Shown: positions 20,871 through 29,761, counted from the first letter of the stretch. The stretch: 64,000 nucleotides of DNA from Formosa sp. L2A11 (GCF_009796865.1 NZ_CP047028.1:620001-684000), one strand, 5' to 3'. Numbers and translations are program-made. Notes: a model not told the origin generated them from the letters alone.

Positions 20871-22148
20871 ATGACACATACCATATTTTGGTTTAGACGC
20901 GATTTAAGATTAACAGACAATACAGGCCTTTTTGAGGCTTTAAAGCACAATAAAAATGTACTTCCTATTTTTATTTTTGATGAACATATTTTAAATGAAT
21001 TAGAGACAGATGATGCCCGATTACAATTTATTCATGAGTCTTTAAAACATATAAATTCTGAATTAAACACATTCAATTCTTCTGTTTTATGCTTAAAAGG
21101 GAAACCTTTAGACATTTGGAAACAGCTTATAAAAGATTACACTATTAAATCCGTATACACCAATACAGATTACGAACCTTATGCTAAAACACGAGACGCA
21201 GAAGTTGAAGCTTTATTAACCGAAAACAATATCTCTTTTCACAGTTTTAAGGATCAACTTATTTTTGAACCGCATGAAGTTTTAAAACAAGATGGAAACC
21301 CTTATACCGTTTACACACCTTTCAAAAATAAATGGTTAGAACATTTTAAAGGCGTCTCTCTTCTTACAACTCCTCAGTTTGAAAATTTACATAAACATAC
21401 CTTCGATTTTCCAAGTTTAGAGGCTATCGGGTTTAAAGCATCTTCAATAACTATAAAACCATTTCAATTAGAACACGTAGGGCAATATGCTCAGTTCCGA
21501 GATTATCCTAATAAAGATATTGGTAGTTATTTGGGGCCGCATTTACGTTTTGGAACTGTTAGTATTCGTAAAATTATTTCAGAATTAAAACCTGAAGACA
21601 GCACCTTTTTAAGTGAATTAATTTGGCGAGAATTCTTTACCCAAATTTTATTTCATTTTCCGAAAGTAGTACATCATAATTTTAGAAGCAAATACGATGA
21701 TATTGCTTGGCGAAATAATGAAGCTGAATTTAAATTATGGTGTGAAGGAAAAACCGGATACCCAATGGTTGATGCCGGCATGAGACAATTAAACAAAACA
21801 GGCTATCTGCATAACCGAGTACGCATGGTAACAGCCGCATTTTTATGCAAACATTTACTAATTCACTGGACGTGGGGAGAAGCTTATTTTGCAAAGCATT
21901 TATTAGATTACGAATTAGCATCTAACAACGGAAACTGGCAATGGTCTGCAGGAACAGGTTGCGATGCTGCGCCTTATTTTAGAATTTTTAATCCGATTAC
22001 GCAATTAGACAAATTCGACAAAAATTTAGAGTATGTAAAAACATGGATTCCAGAATTTGGTACCGATGCATATCCAGAACCTATGGTAGACCATAAAACA
22101 GCAAGATTACGCGCCTTAGAAACCTATAAAGTTGGTATTAGAAATTAG
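20871..22148 (+). CDS. phr: Deoxyribodipyrimidine (CPD) photolyase
   Basis: A 425-residue class I photolyase that repairs cyclobutane pyrimidine dimers with blue light. The N-terminal antenna-binding domain begins IFWFRRDLRLTDNTGL. The C-terminal FAD domain contains WREFFTQILFHFP, GYPMVDAGMRQL and the run NNGNWQWSAGTGCD. Length is normal. It follows the SDR/DUF2867 gene and overlaps the convergent lycopene cyclase gene by 4 bp, so photoprotection genes sit on both strands here. Confidence 0.96.
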   Translation: MTHTIFWFRRDLRLTDNTGLFEALKHNKNVLPIFIFDEHILNELETDDARLQFIHESLKHINSELNTFNSSVLCLKGKPLDIWKQLIKDYTIKSVYTNTDYEPYAKTRDAEVEALLTENNISFHSFKDQLIFEPHEVLKQDGNPYTVYTPFKNKWLEHFKGVSLLTTPQFENLHKHTFDFPSLEAIGFKASSITIKPFQLEHVGQYAQFRDYPNKDIGSYLGPHLRFGTVSIRKIISELKPEDSTFLSELIWREFFTQILFHFPKVVHHNFRSKYDDIAWRNNEAEFKLWCEGKTGYPMVDAGMRQLNKTGYLHNRVRMVTAAFLCKHLLIHWTWGEAYFAKHLLDYELASNNGNWQWSAGTGCDAAPYFRIFNPITQLDKFDKNLEYVKTWIPEFGTDAYPEPMVDHKTARLRALETYKVGIRN

Positions 22149-22828
22149 TTTCGTTTAGATTCAAAATAACGATAACCTTCAATATTTAAAAAGATAAGAA
22201 GCAATCCATAAACGCTATCTTCAATAGGAATAGTAAACAACCTAACTCCCATATTTTCGGCATCATTATACCAAACTATGGGAGCTTCTAAAAAAGAACC
22301 TGTTAGCAAGCCATTACTTGCAAAAAAGAATGGCAAAATGAATAAATAGGTAAGATAATGGTAACTTAAATCTACTTTTTTCAATTTTAAATACAATAAA
22401 TATAAAGCTGTAAATCCGAAAGCTGTTGCAGTATACCATCTATTAAAATAAACAATAGTAAGACCTATTAATAGAATAATTAAGACACTAGTAATATAAT
22501 TCTGGTTATTTTTAAACGGACTATTTTTTACCAAATACGTAAAAGCAAAATACGAAAACACGCAACAAAACGGAATACATATAAAAAACAAAGCTTCTTC
22601 TAAAGGTAAATTACCAATAAATATGCCTGTTAAATAATCCGGATTAAAACCCCAAACGCCTATAGCAGTAAAAGCATAATCCCAAATTAAAAACAATAGA
22701 GTTATTATTACATTAGCTTTAAAAAAGGATAGCCAATGTTTGTAAAATGCATGTTTTGTATAAAAACTAGCAATTAAAGGTACAAACACACAAGCCAAGT
22801 CTATTATTAAATATGTGAATGGCTTCAT
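22145..22828 (-). CDS. Lycopene beta-cyclase, CrtYcd fusion type
   Basis: A 227-residue integral membrane protein with about seven helices, made of two lycopene-cyclase domains in tandem (the CrtYc and CrtYd halves fused). Each half has the catalytic acidic motif: PLEEALFF near residue 80 and PIEDSVYG near residue 205. It should cyclise lycopene to beta-carotene, the substrate of CrtZ encoded immediately upstream. It is the last gene of the carotenoid operon. Confidence 0.92.
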   Translation of the reverse strand: MKPFTYLIIDLACVFVPLIASFYTKHAFYKHWLSFFKANVIITLLFLIWDYAFTAIGVWGFNPDYLTGIFIGNLPLEEALFFICIPFCCVFSYFAFTYLVKNSPFKNNQNYITSVLIILLIGLTIVYFNRWYTATAFGFTALYLLYLKLKKVDLSYHYLTYLFILPFFFASNGLLTGSFLEAPIVWYNDAENMGVRLFTIPIEDSVYGLLLIFLNIEGYRYFESKRN

Positions 22829-23290
22829 TTATCTCTTGTATTGTTCATGATATTTTTTAGGCACGTTTAACATACCAAAACACTCACCTTCTTCTTTCCC
22901 TAAATGTTTATGGTGTACTTTATGTGCTTTTCGTAATCCTATTAAATATTTATTTTTAGTCTTACTAAACCACTTAAAACGCTGATGTATTAACACATCA
23001 TGCACCAAAAAGTAAGCCATACCATAAAACATAATTCCTAATCCAATAAAAAACATAACATTTAATTCTGGATTAATTCCAAAGTACATTAATGCTATAC
23101 TAGGAATAGCGAAAATGACAAAAAATATATCGTTCTTTTCAAACACATGTGGGTATTTTGGTTGATGATGGTCTGCATGTAAATACCATAAAAAACCATG
23201 CATAACAAATTTGTGAGTTAACCACGTAATCCCTTCCATAATTAGAAAGGTAGATAAAGTAACTGCTATGTATAATATGATTTGCATCAT
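22829..23290 (-). CDS. crtZ: Beta-carotene 3-hydroxylase CrtZ
   Basis: A 153-residue membrane di-iron hydroxylase. The histidine clusters are present: HKFVMH, HADHH, HDVLIHQRF and HKVHHKH. It converts beta-carotene to zeaxanthin, the usual yellow pigment of marine flavobacteria. It is contiguous with the cyclase gene and abuts the preceding unknown gene by a single shared base. Confidence 0.94.
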   Translation of the reverse strand: MMQIILYIAVTLSTFLIMEGITWLTHKFVMHGFLWYLHADHHQPKYPHVFEKNDIFFVIFAIPSIALMYFGINPELNVMFFIGLGIMFYGMAYFLVHDVLIHQRFKWFSKTKNKYLIGLRKAHKVHHKHLGKEEGECFGMLNVPKKYHEQYKR

Positions 23291-23751
23291 TATTTGTTTG
23301 TATGTTTTTTAATATTAAACAACATGATTTTCTTAAAATCTGCAGGTAAGTCTGCAGCCTGTAAATGCGAATTTATATATATTCTATCTTCGTCCTTAGT
23401 ATCATAATTCAAGAAACTAGGCGCATTGAGCTGACAAAGTAAACGTATATATCGAGCCTCAACATTAGTGGGATTTTGTAGTATAAAATCATCTAAAATT
23501 TCTTTTCCCTCTTTAAAATAATTCAATTTTCTTAATGGCCAACTTGTAAATTCTGCTTGTCTCATCACAGCAGAAGCCCAATAAGGTGTTTTTAAATCGC
23601 AATCTACTTTTTCTATAGCTTCTAAGAATACAACAAGTTCTTTTTCGGTGATTATGGCGTGAAAGTCTGACCTTACAGTAGACATTTCATTACAGTGTGT
23701 TGCTGGATTCATTGATAATAGGAATAGTATGATAATAGATTTAAATAACAT
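23290..23751 (-). CDS. Unknown exported protein in the carotenoid cluster
   Basis: A 153-residue protein with an N-terminal signal peptide (SIIILFLLSMNPATHC). The mature part is helical, with a TPR-like look (KEGKEILDDFILQNPTNVEARYIRLLCQL). It overlaps the end of crtB by 11 bp and shares one base with crtZ, so it is firmly inside the operon. I know of no biochemical role. A scaffold or membrane-organising function in pigment synthesis is speculation. Confidence 0.7.
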   Translation of the reverse strand: MLFKSIIILFLLSMNPATHCNEMSTVRSDFHAIITEKELVVFLEAIEKVDCDLKTPYWASAVMRQAEFTSWPLRKLNYFKEGKEILDDFILQNPTNVEARYIRLLCQLNAPSFLNYDTKDEDRIYINSHLQAADLPADFKKIMLFNIKKHTNK

Positions 23752-24578
23752 TGAGTTTATACCTTATATATGCTTTGGTTAAAATAACCAATTTTAACGG
23801 ATTTGAGATACGAATTCGTTCATATAATAAGCGCTTAGAGTCTAACCTCTTTAATTTGAATAGTAATTTTAAATAATATTTATAGGCTAAATACACACCT
23901 AACCTGCTTTCCATTGGCAATTGCACAATTCCTTTATAAGCTTCGTTAAAATCGAATTCAATATCTTTTATAATATCTTCTTTCACCAAATTTGTAAGAC
24001 CGTTTTTATTTACATTAGGAAAATATGAACGTCCTAAAATCTCAGTATCGTCTTTAATATCTCTTTAGAAAATTTACTTTTTGAAATGCAGACCCTAAGT
24101 ATTTTGCAGATCCTTTTAAAGCATTAAACTGATCTTCGTTATTATTAACAAAAACACGCAAACACATTAAACCTACAACATCTGCAGATCCATAAATGTA
24201 ATTTTTATAAGCTTCGTCTGTCTCGTAATCTGTAACCTGTAAATCACATTCCATTCGTTTTAAAAAATCTTCTACATACGTTTGTAAATTATAATTTCTT
24301 ACAACTTCTTGAAATGCATTAATTATAGGGTTTAAACTTATTTTACGCTCTAATGCTTTATGATAATCTGCGACAAATTCATGAAATAACTCCTCCTGAT
24401 TGTAACCCTCAAAAGAATCTACAATCTCATCTGCGTAACGTACAAAACCATAAATAGCATAAATATGCGGACGAATAGATGGTGCAAATAATTGAATACC
24501 CCATGAGAATGAGGTACTATATTCTTTAGTAATTATTTTACTACATTTTAAACTAGATGTGTCGAAAAGTGCTTTCAT
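23741..24578 (-). pseudogene. crtB: Phytoene synthase CrtB, broken by a one-base frameshift
   Basis: CrtB condenses two geranylgeranyl diphosphates to phytoene. The first frame (24578 to 24054) carries the first acidic motif (YGFVRYADEIVDSF) and stops after SAFQKVNFLKRY. The second frame (to 23741) continues with VKEDIIKDIEFDFNEAYKG. One extra base in the TTT at 24064-24066 (AAA on the coding strand) causes the break. Removing it gives ...NFLRDIKDDTEILGRSYF, the second Asp-rich motif, and a 278-residue protein of normal length. As written, the second metal-binding motif is lost and the enzyme should be inactive. Sequencing error is possible. Confidence 0.9.
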
Positions 24579-24581
24579 TAT

Positions 24582-26045
24582 TTAGAATATTTTAAAAATT
24601 AATTCGCTTACAATCTTACCCGAAATAAGAGAAGGAGGAACTCCAGGTCCAGGCACAGTTAATTGTCCACAGAAATATAAATTATCTACTTTTTTACTTT
24701 TTAATTTCGGACGCAATACATGGGTTTGTAATAATGTATTTGCTAATCCGTAAGCATTTCCTTTATAAGAATTGTAATCGTCTTTAAAATCGTTTACACA
24801 ATATGATTCTTTAAATAAAATATGAGATTTTACTTCGCAACCAGCCGTTTTTTCTAATCTAGAAATTAAAGTATCGAAATACTTTTCTCTAATTTCTGGT
24901 GTATCTTCTAAATCTGGTGCTATAGGCATTAAAAATATACCCGCTTCTTTACCTTCTGGAGCCGCAACAGTATCTGTTTTACTTGGGAAACTTGCATAAA
25001 ACAAAGGTTTCTCAGGCCATGTTTTGGTATCGTAAATAGTTTCTGCGTGAGCTTCAAAATCTGTATCGAAAAATAAAGTGTGATGTGTTACATTTTCAAT
25101 AGGTTTATCGAACCCTACAAAAAACAATAAGGCCGAAGGTGCAAATGTTTTCTTATCCCAATACGATTCTTTATACTGTCTGAATGTTTCTGGTAATAAC
25201 GTTTCTGTGTGATGATAATCTGCGCCGCTTAACAATATATCGCAAGGATAATCTTGCTGTGCTGTAGAGACACTTTTTACCTTTTTATTTTCTAAATTAA
25301 TAGAAGAAACAGCACTATCTGTTTCAAATTTAACACCTAAACTTAAGGCTAATTTTTCAATTCCTCTTACAACTTCGTACATACCTCCCATTGGATGCCA
25401 AGTTCCTAATTTAAAATCGGCATAATTCATGAAATTATAAAATGACGGCGTTGTACTTGGTTTTGCTCCTAAAAACAACACTGGGAATTCTAATATTTTT
25501 TGAAGCGATTCGTTTTTAACGTAACTCGCTACTTGTTTTTTTATAGTCTTTAAAAAGGCTCCCGATTTTGTTATAGTATCCCAATTAACAATTTCGAATA
25601 CATTTTCTCCTGGTTTATAAACTAAATCTTTAATAGCAATGTTATAATTATCTTCAGATTTATTTATAAATTTTTGCAATGCCTCACCACTATTTGGTTC
25701 TACAGCTTCAAAAATTGATTTAATTTTTTCAAATTCATCTTCTATAGCAATCGATTCATTAGCATTAAAGTATATTTTATAAGCTGGATTTAACTTTTCT
25801 AACTTATAAAAATCTGCTGTAGACGATTTAAAATCATAAAAAAAAGATTCAAAAACATCTGGCATCCAATAAAAGGTTGGGCCAATATCAAAGACAAAAC
25901 CATCCTTTTTAAACTGTCTAGCGCGACCGCCAATGGTAGCATTCTTTTCAAGTATAGTAACGTCAAACCCTGCTTGTGCTAAATAGCAACTTGCAGACAG
26001 TGATGAAAAACCAGAACCAATAATAACTACTTTTTTATTTTGCAT
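24582..26045 (-). CDS. crtI: Phytoene desaturase CrtI
   Basis: A 487-residue FAD enzyme that desaturates phytoene to lycopene. The N-terminal dinucleotide-binding motif is VVIGSGFSSLSASCYLAQAG. The C-terminal family region includes LYFCGQLTVPGPGVPPSLIS. It is the first gene of the minus-strand carotenoid operon, 3 bp before crtB. Its 474-bp upstream region is shared with the divergent CarH-type regulator, which is the obvious candidate for its control. Confidence 0.96.
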   Translation of the reverse strand: MQNKKVVIIGSGFSSLSASCYLAQAGFDVTILEKNATIGGRARQFKKDGFVFDIGPTFYWMPDVFESFFYDFKSSTADFYKLEKLNPAYKIYFNANESIAIEDEFEKIKSIFEAVEPNSGEALQKFINKSEDNYNIAIKDLVYKPGENVFEIVNWDTITKSGAFLKTIKKQVASYVKNESLQKILEFPVLFLGAKPSTTPSFYNFMNYADFKLGTWHPMGGMYEVVRGIEKLALSLGVKFETDSAVSSINLENKKVKSVSTAQQDYPCDILLSGADYHHTETLLPETFRQYKESYWDKKTFAPSALLFFVGFDKPIENVTHHTLFFDTDFEAHAETIYDTKTWPEKPLFYASFPSKTDTVAAPEGKEAGIFLMPIAPDLEDTPEIREKYFDTLISRLEKTAGCEVKSHILFKESYCVNDFKDDYNSYKGNAYGLANTLLQTHVLRPKLKSKKVDNLYFCGQLTVPGPGVPPSLISGKIVSELIFKIF

Positions 26046-26177
26046 ACATTTTTTAATCTTTTAAATATTCCTGAGATTACATATATAACCTCAGAAATAT
26101 ACACCTCTAACTAATTATTTGTATATCAATCTAATATAACAATATATTTTTACCTTCTAAATATTAATTTAGCAAAA

Positions 26178-26199
26178 GCACACGACACTTGTCGTGTGC
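26178..26199. promoter_or_regulatory. 22-bp perfect inverted repeat upstream of crtI
   Basis: GCACACGACA-CT-TGTCGTGTGC, with 10-bp perfect arms, lies 133 bp before the crtI start. Its GC content is far above its surroundings. It may be an operator for the divergent regulator or a hairpin in the crtI leader. On the minus strand it is followed by TTTT, so a weak terminator or attenuator is also possible. Confidence 0.5.
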
Positions 26200-26393
26200 A
26201 CATTATCCTCAATCTTATTATCACAAAAACAATTCAAGAACTAGATCTATGAATTATTATGAGCTGGTTAAATAATATTTTTACTAGAAACTATATCTAT
26301 CTCTTTATAATTACAAAAAAACCACAAGGTTAATACACAGACAAGGAATTCTATTTCAAAACAAATTAATGTCCATGTTCTATATAGTAATTG

Positions 26394-26454
26394 TTTGACA
26401 AACCTATAACTTTATTTTCCTTTGTCCAACTTATTTTAAAAATACTTTGACAAA
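26394..26454. promoter_or_regulatory. Three TTTGnCnAA boxes before the CarH-type gene
   Basis: TTTGACAAA occurs at 26394-26402 and 26446-26454, and TTTGTCCAA at 26421-26429. The spacings are 27 and 25 bp, about two and a half helical turns. They lie just upstream of the putative promoter of the regulator and could be an autoregulatory operator. This rests on repetition and position only. Confidence 0.4.
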
Positions 26455-26493
26455 TGTATTTTAACTAAAACCTTATAAAGTCCTTTTTTTGTT

Positions 26494-26501
26494 TAACTTT
26501 G
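26494..26501 (+). promoter_or_regulatory. Putative -7 element of the CarH-type regulator
   Basis: TAACTTTG matches the Bacteroidota TAnnTTTG element 18 bp before the ATG at 26520. No clear TTG lies at the usual -33 distance, which would fit an activated or repressed rather than constitutive promoter. Confidence 0.45.
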
Positions 26502-26519
26502 CCTACCAAATACTTAGAC

Positions 26520-27398
26520 ATGAGTAATTATACAATGGCGCAAATTGTGTCTTTAACAGGCATAAAATCACATACATTAAGGAAATGGGAAAGTCGTTAT
26601 AACTTCCTAGAGCCATTACGTACAGATACTAATATTAGATATTATACAGACAAACAACTAAAAAAACTGCTAAACATTGGGATACTAACACGTAATGGAT
26701 TTAGGGTCTCTAAAATTGACGGCATGACTGATAATGAGATACATGAACAGGTATCTCATATATTATTAGAAGGATCTGCAGAAGATGAAATTACCGCTTT
26801 AATTTTAAGTATTATGACTTTAAATGAAGACGAGTTTGACAAAACTGTAAATGCAGAAATACTTAAAACAGGTATAATCTCTACCATTACAGGCCTTATT
26901 TATCCATTTTTAGCACAAGTTGGAGTACTTTGGGGCGTAAACAAAGTCATGCCTGCACAAGAACATTTTATATCTAACTTAATTAGACAAAAAATATTTA
27001 CAGCTATAGAACTCTTGCCAAAACCTTTACCAGATGCACCAAGAGCTGTTTTATTTTTACCAGAAAATGAAAATCATGAAATAGGATTATTACTAGCGTC
27101 TTTTATTGCTCAAAAAATAGGATGGCGCGTGTATTACCTTGGACAAAATGTACCTAACGAAAACATTAAAATGGTTACAGAAATTACAAAACCAGATGTA
27201 TTAGTTACTATGTTTATCACACACACCTTAAAGTCTATACAAAAAAGATTAACAAGTATTACTAACGAGCTTAACATACCAATAATAGTTTCTGGTTATA
27301 TTGAAGAACCAGGAAGTATTGAATCTATTTCTAGTTCTATACATTATTTAAGTAAACCCGATGAATTTATACCGTTATTAAATTCTATTAAAGCATAA
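26520..27398 (+). CDS. CarH-type MerR regulator with B12-binding photosensor domain
   Basis: A 292-residue regulator starting at ATG 26520; an earlier in-frame TTG overlaps the promoter. The N-terminal MerR winged helix (MAQIVSLTGIKSHTLRKWESR) is followed by a four-helix and cobalamin-binding module. The CarH/LitR signature W-x9-EHxxS is exact (W138, E148, H149, S152), and the lower-ligand motif ExHxxG is present (H186, ENHEIG), followed by GWRVYYLGQNVP. In this family adenosylcobalamin in the dark makes a DNA-binding tetramer, and light breaks it to release carotenoid genes. The divergent crtI cluster fits that role. Confidence 0.9.
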   Translation: MSNYTMAQIVSLTGIKSHTLRKWESRYNFLEPLRTDTNIRYYTDKQLKKLLNIGILTRNGFRVSKIDGMTDNEIHEQVSHILLEGSAEDEITALILSIMTLNEDEFDKTVNAEILKTGIISTITGLIYPFLAQVGVLWGVNKVMPAQEHFISNLIRQKIFTAIELLPKPLPDAPRAVLFLPENENHEIGLLLASFIAQKIGWRVYYLGQNVPNENIKMVTEITKPDVLVTMFITHTLKSIQKRLTSITNELNIPIIVSGYIEEPGSIESISSSIHYLSKPDEFIPLLNSIKA

Positions 27399-27471
27399 CA
27401 AGAATATTATATCTTTTAATGAAATGTTTTTATAATTCTGAACCTAAAAACAATACCACTACGACAATGGC

Positions 27472-27804
27472 GTGTATTATGTAGCAGAAAATGATGGATA
27501 TACCGTAGTTCAAGCACCAGTTGGCGCTACAGTACAAACATTACCTAAAGAGGCAGAAACAGTTGCCGTAACAGAAACCACGAATAACTATTACTACGGT
27601 GGTGCATACTACGAAAAAGATGCTAACGGATATACTGTTGTCCCTGCTACTGCCGGAACTATTGTTCCTAGCTTACCAGAAGGTAGTGAAGAAATTAAAA
27701 TTAGAGATCAGACTTATGTTCAATTTAGAGACACATACTACCAACCTGTACAAGTAGATGGCAAAGACATGTATGAAATTGTAGAAGTAAAAGATGAAGA
27801 ATAG
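27472..27804 (+). pseudogene. N-terminally truncated DUF6515-like protein
   Basis: About 110 residues readable from a GTG at 27472. The in-frame codons upstream (KQYHYDNG) still look like the family but run into a TAA at 27445. Three Tyr-rich repeat units are visible: YYVAENDGYTVVQAPVGATV, YYEKDANGYTVVPATAGTIV and YYQPVQVDGKDMYEIVEV. Family members normally carry a signal peptide and a longer N-terminus, which is missing because the regulator gene ends only 73 bp upstream. It is probably a gene remnant, though translation from the GTG is not excluded. Confidence 0.55.
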
Positions 27805-27826
27805 ATTATTCTTTCACTTATAAATT

Positions 27827-27860
27827 AAAAGCGCTTAAATTTAATTTAAGCGCTTTTTTT
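27827..27860. terminator. Bidirectional terminator
   Basis: AAAAGCGCTTAAAT and ATTTAAGCGCTTTT form a 14-bp perfect stem with a TTA loop, with A- and T-runs outside. It separates the convergent DUF6515-like fragment and the radical SAM gene. Confidence 0.9.
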
Positions 27861-27877
27861 ATGTTTTAAATTGTCTG

Positions 27878-28822
27878 TTACAAGTCCGCTTCAGGAGTAT
27901 AGAATTTACCCTGCCAAATATTTAATTCTGTAAGTTTTTGATCTATTTTATCTACAATTTCAAAATTTTTAAGTCCATCCCATTTCGGAGCGATAAGCAA
28001 ATCTTGTTGCGCTTGGCTTATAAAACGTTCTATAATAAGATTTGGTCTTAAAAGACCTATAAATTCAGCAATAAACTCAATGTAATTATCTTGACTAAAC
28101 AAATTAAATTGTTCTGGTGCATGTTTATATTGATGCGCCATTACCGTTTTTTTTACAATTTGTAAATGATGTAGTTTTAAGGTATCTATCGGTAATTTTG
28201 AAACAGTTCTAGCGTGCTGTAATAATTCTGCTTTAGACTCTCCGGGCAAGCCCATAATAAGGTGTGCACCTAAATGCAACCCTTTATTTTTACATCTTTC
28301 AAAAACAGAAATGGTATCTTCAAATGTGTGGCAACGGTTAACACGTTCGAGTGTTTTGTTTAAGGTGCTTTCTATACCAAACTCGAGAGCGACATAATGG
28401 GTTTTAGAAAGGAGAGACAAATAATTTATAATCACATCGCTAATACAATCCGGACGAGTTCCAATAACTAAACCTATTACATTGGGCACACGAAGTGCTT
28501 CGTCGTACATTTTTTTTAAAGATTCAAAATCGGAATACGTATTGGTATATGCCTGAAAATAGGCTAAATATTTTTGAGTTTTATATCGGGCAGAAAAACG
28601 TCTAATTCCTTCCTCCAACTGTTTAGTAACACTATTTTCGGGTTCGCAGTAATCAGGATTAAAAGAATTATTATTACAGTATGTGCAACCTCCATACCCT
28701 TTAGAGCCATCTCTATTAGGACACGAAAAACCAATATCTATAGATACTTTTTGAACTCGCTCGCCAAATGTTGATTTTATGTACGACGAATAATCTAAAT
28801 ACCGTTTACCTGTAATCTGCAT
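27878..28822 (-). CDS. TIGR01212-family radical SAM protein (YhcC-like)
   Basis: A 314-residue cytoplasmic iron-sulfur protein. The cysteine cluster is in CPNRDGSKGYGGCTYCNNN near residue 30, with the unusual long spacing typical of the YhcC/TIGR01212 group. The SAM-binding regions LIMGLPGESKAELLQHAR and IGLVIGTRPDCISD are visible. The reaction is not established. The length is normal. It is monocistronic and followed by a strong terminator. Confidence 0.9.
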   Translation of the reverse strand: MQITGKRYLDYSSYIKSTFGERVQKVSIDIGFSCPNRDGSKGYGGCTYCNNNSFNPDYCEPENSVTKQLEEGIRRFSARYKTQKYLAYFQAYTNTYSDFESLKKMYDEALRVPNVIGLVIGTRPDCISDVIINYLSLLSKTHYVALEFGIESTLNKTLERVNRCHTFEDTISVFERCKNKGLHLGAHLIMGLPGESKAELLQHARTVSKLPIDTLKLHHLQIVKKTVMAHQYKHAPEQFNLFSQDNYIEFIAEFIGLLRPNLIIERFISQAQQDLLIAPKWDGLKNFEIVDKIDQKLTELNIWQGKFYTPEADL

Positions 28823-28939
28823 AATTTTAAAAAACTAAACACAAAATTACCGTAAACATTTATCTCAAAATATGATATAAGTTATACTATTAAAAGAAAA
28901 GCGACTTATAAAGATACTAGAACAAAGCTTACTTCTACT

Positions 28940-29536
28940 TTATTCATCTAACACACTTATTTCAGTAATAATGTTAAAAATGCGATATTCATTCAATTTT
29001 GGATCAAACAGTTCTTGTTCTATATAACTAAGGCTAACTCTCTTATCTTTTAATTTTTTATACTCATATTGTAAATTATCTATAGAATTAGAAATAAAAG
29101 AAAGCCAATAAAACTTTGCTATTTTCCCTTCATTATTCTTTAACATAAATACTACAAAATCTGTATTAGAAATTTGTTTTATTGTACCCTGAACATTAAA
29201 AGTAGTAACCTTTTCTTCCGTATCGTTTAAAGCGGCTAGTCGTTTTAAAGTCTCCGGACAATTCCCAAACATTTTCACACCAATTATACGCCCTAATTCT
29301 TCTCCATACTCATCAATATGTGTCATATCTATATTAAAATCTCTTAATATTTCATCTGGAAATTTTACGGCTTCACTCATTAAACAAATACCAACATTTT
29401 CTGTTGTAAACTCCTCATCCGGAATAGCTTTAACACAAGAGCAAGCTTGGTCTACAATTTGTTGCATATAATCTTCTTGAGCATAAAAGACAATAGATAT
29501 AAGACTTATTACTAAAGTTAAAATATATTTTTTCAT
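28940..29536 (-). CDS. Exported protein of unknown function
   Basis: A 198-residue protein with a clear signal peptide (MKKYILTLVISLISIVFYAQ). The first half contains four Cys in the pattern QACSCVK, GICLM and GNCPETL, suggesting two disulfides in the periplasm. The second half is beta-rich (FNVQGTIKQISNTDFVVFMLK). Related sequences occur in flavobacteria, but I cannot name a family or function. It stands alone, with divergent non-coding sequence on its upstream side. Confidence 0.7.
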   Translation of the reverse strand: MKKYILTLVISLISIVFYAQEDYMQQIVDQACSCVKAIPDEEFTTENVGICLMSEAVKFPDEILRDFNIDMTHIDEYGEELGRIIGVKMFGNCPETLKRLAALNDTEEKVTTFNVQGTIKQISNTDFVVFMLKNNEGKIAKFYWLSFISNSIDNLQYEYKKLKDKRVSLSYIEQELFDPKLNEYRIFNIITEISVLDE

Positions 29537-29761
29537 AATTGGTATTAATAATAATTAAGTGTTTTCTATTTATAATATTTTGATAATCGTTAATCTAAGC
29601 TCATTACAAATCCTCTTCATTAAAAACTATTTATCAGATAAATCTTACCTTAAAGATGAATTCAGAATGATGGTTAGATATTATGTTTTTCAGCAGAACG
29701 AGACTAAAAAACAAAGCTCTAATGTAAATAAGATATCACAAAATGTATTAAAAAACGGTGA

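Larger units (their letters stand above)
26046..26519. promoter_or_regulatory. Divergent control region crtI / CarH-type regulator
   Basis: The longest gene-free stretch of the window (474 bp), with no credible protein. It holds a 22-bp palindrome (26178-26199), three TTTGnCnAA boxes on the regulator side (26394, 26421, 26446) and a TAACTTTG -7 element at 26494. Both crtI and the regulator must be transcribed from here. Confidence 0.7.

Noticed and set aside
26259..26333. 24-codon frame in the crtI/regulator intergenic region as a leader peptide
   Set aside because: It has no amino-acid bias, no terminator after it and no promoter at a suitable distance.
26446..26451. TTGACA at 26447 as a classical -35 box
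   Set aside because: Bacteroidota promoters do not use the TTGACA/TATAAT pattern, and the -7 element at 26494 is too far away.
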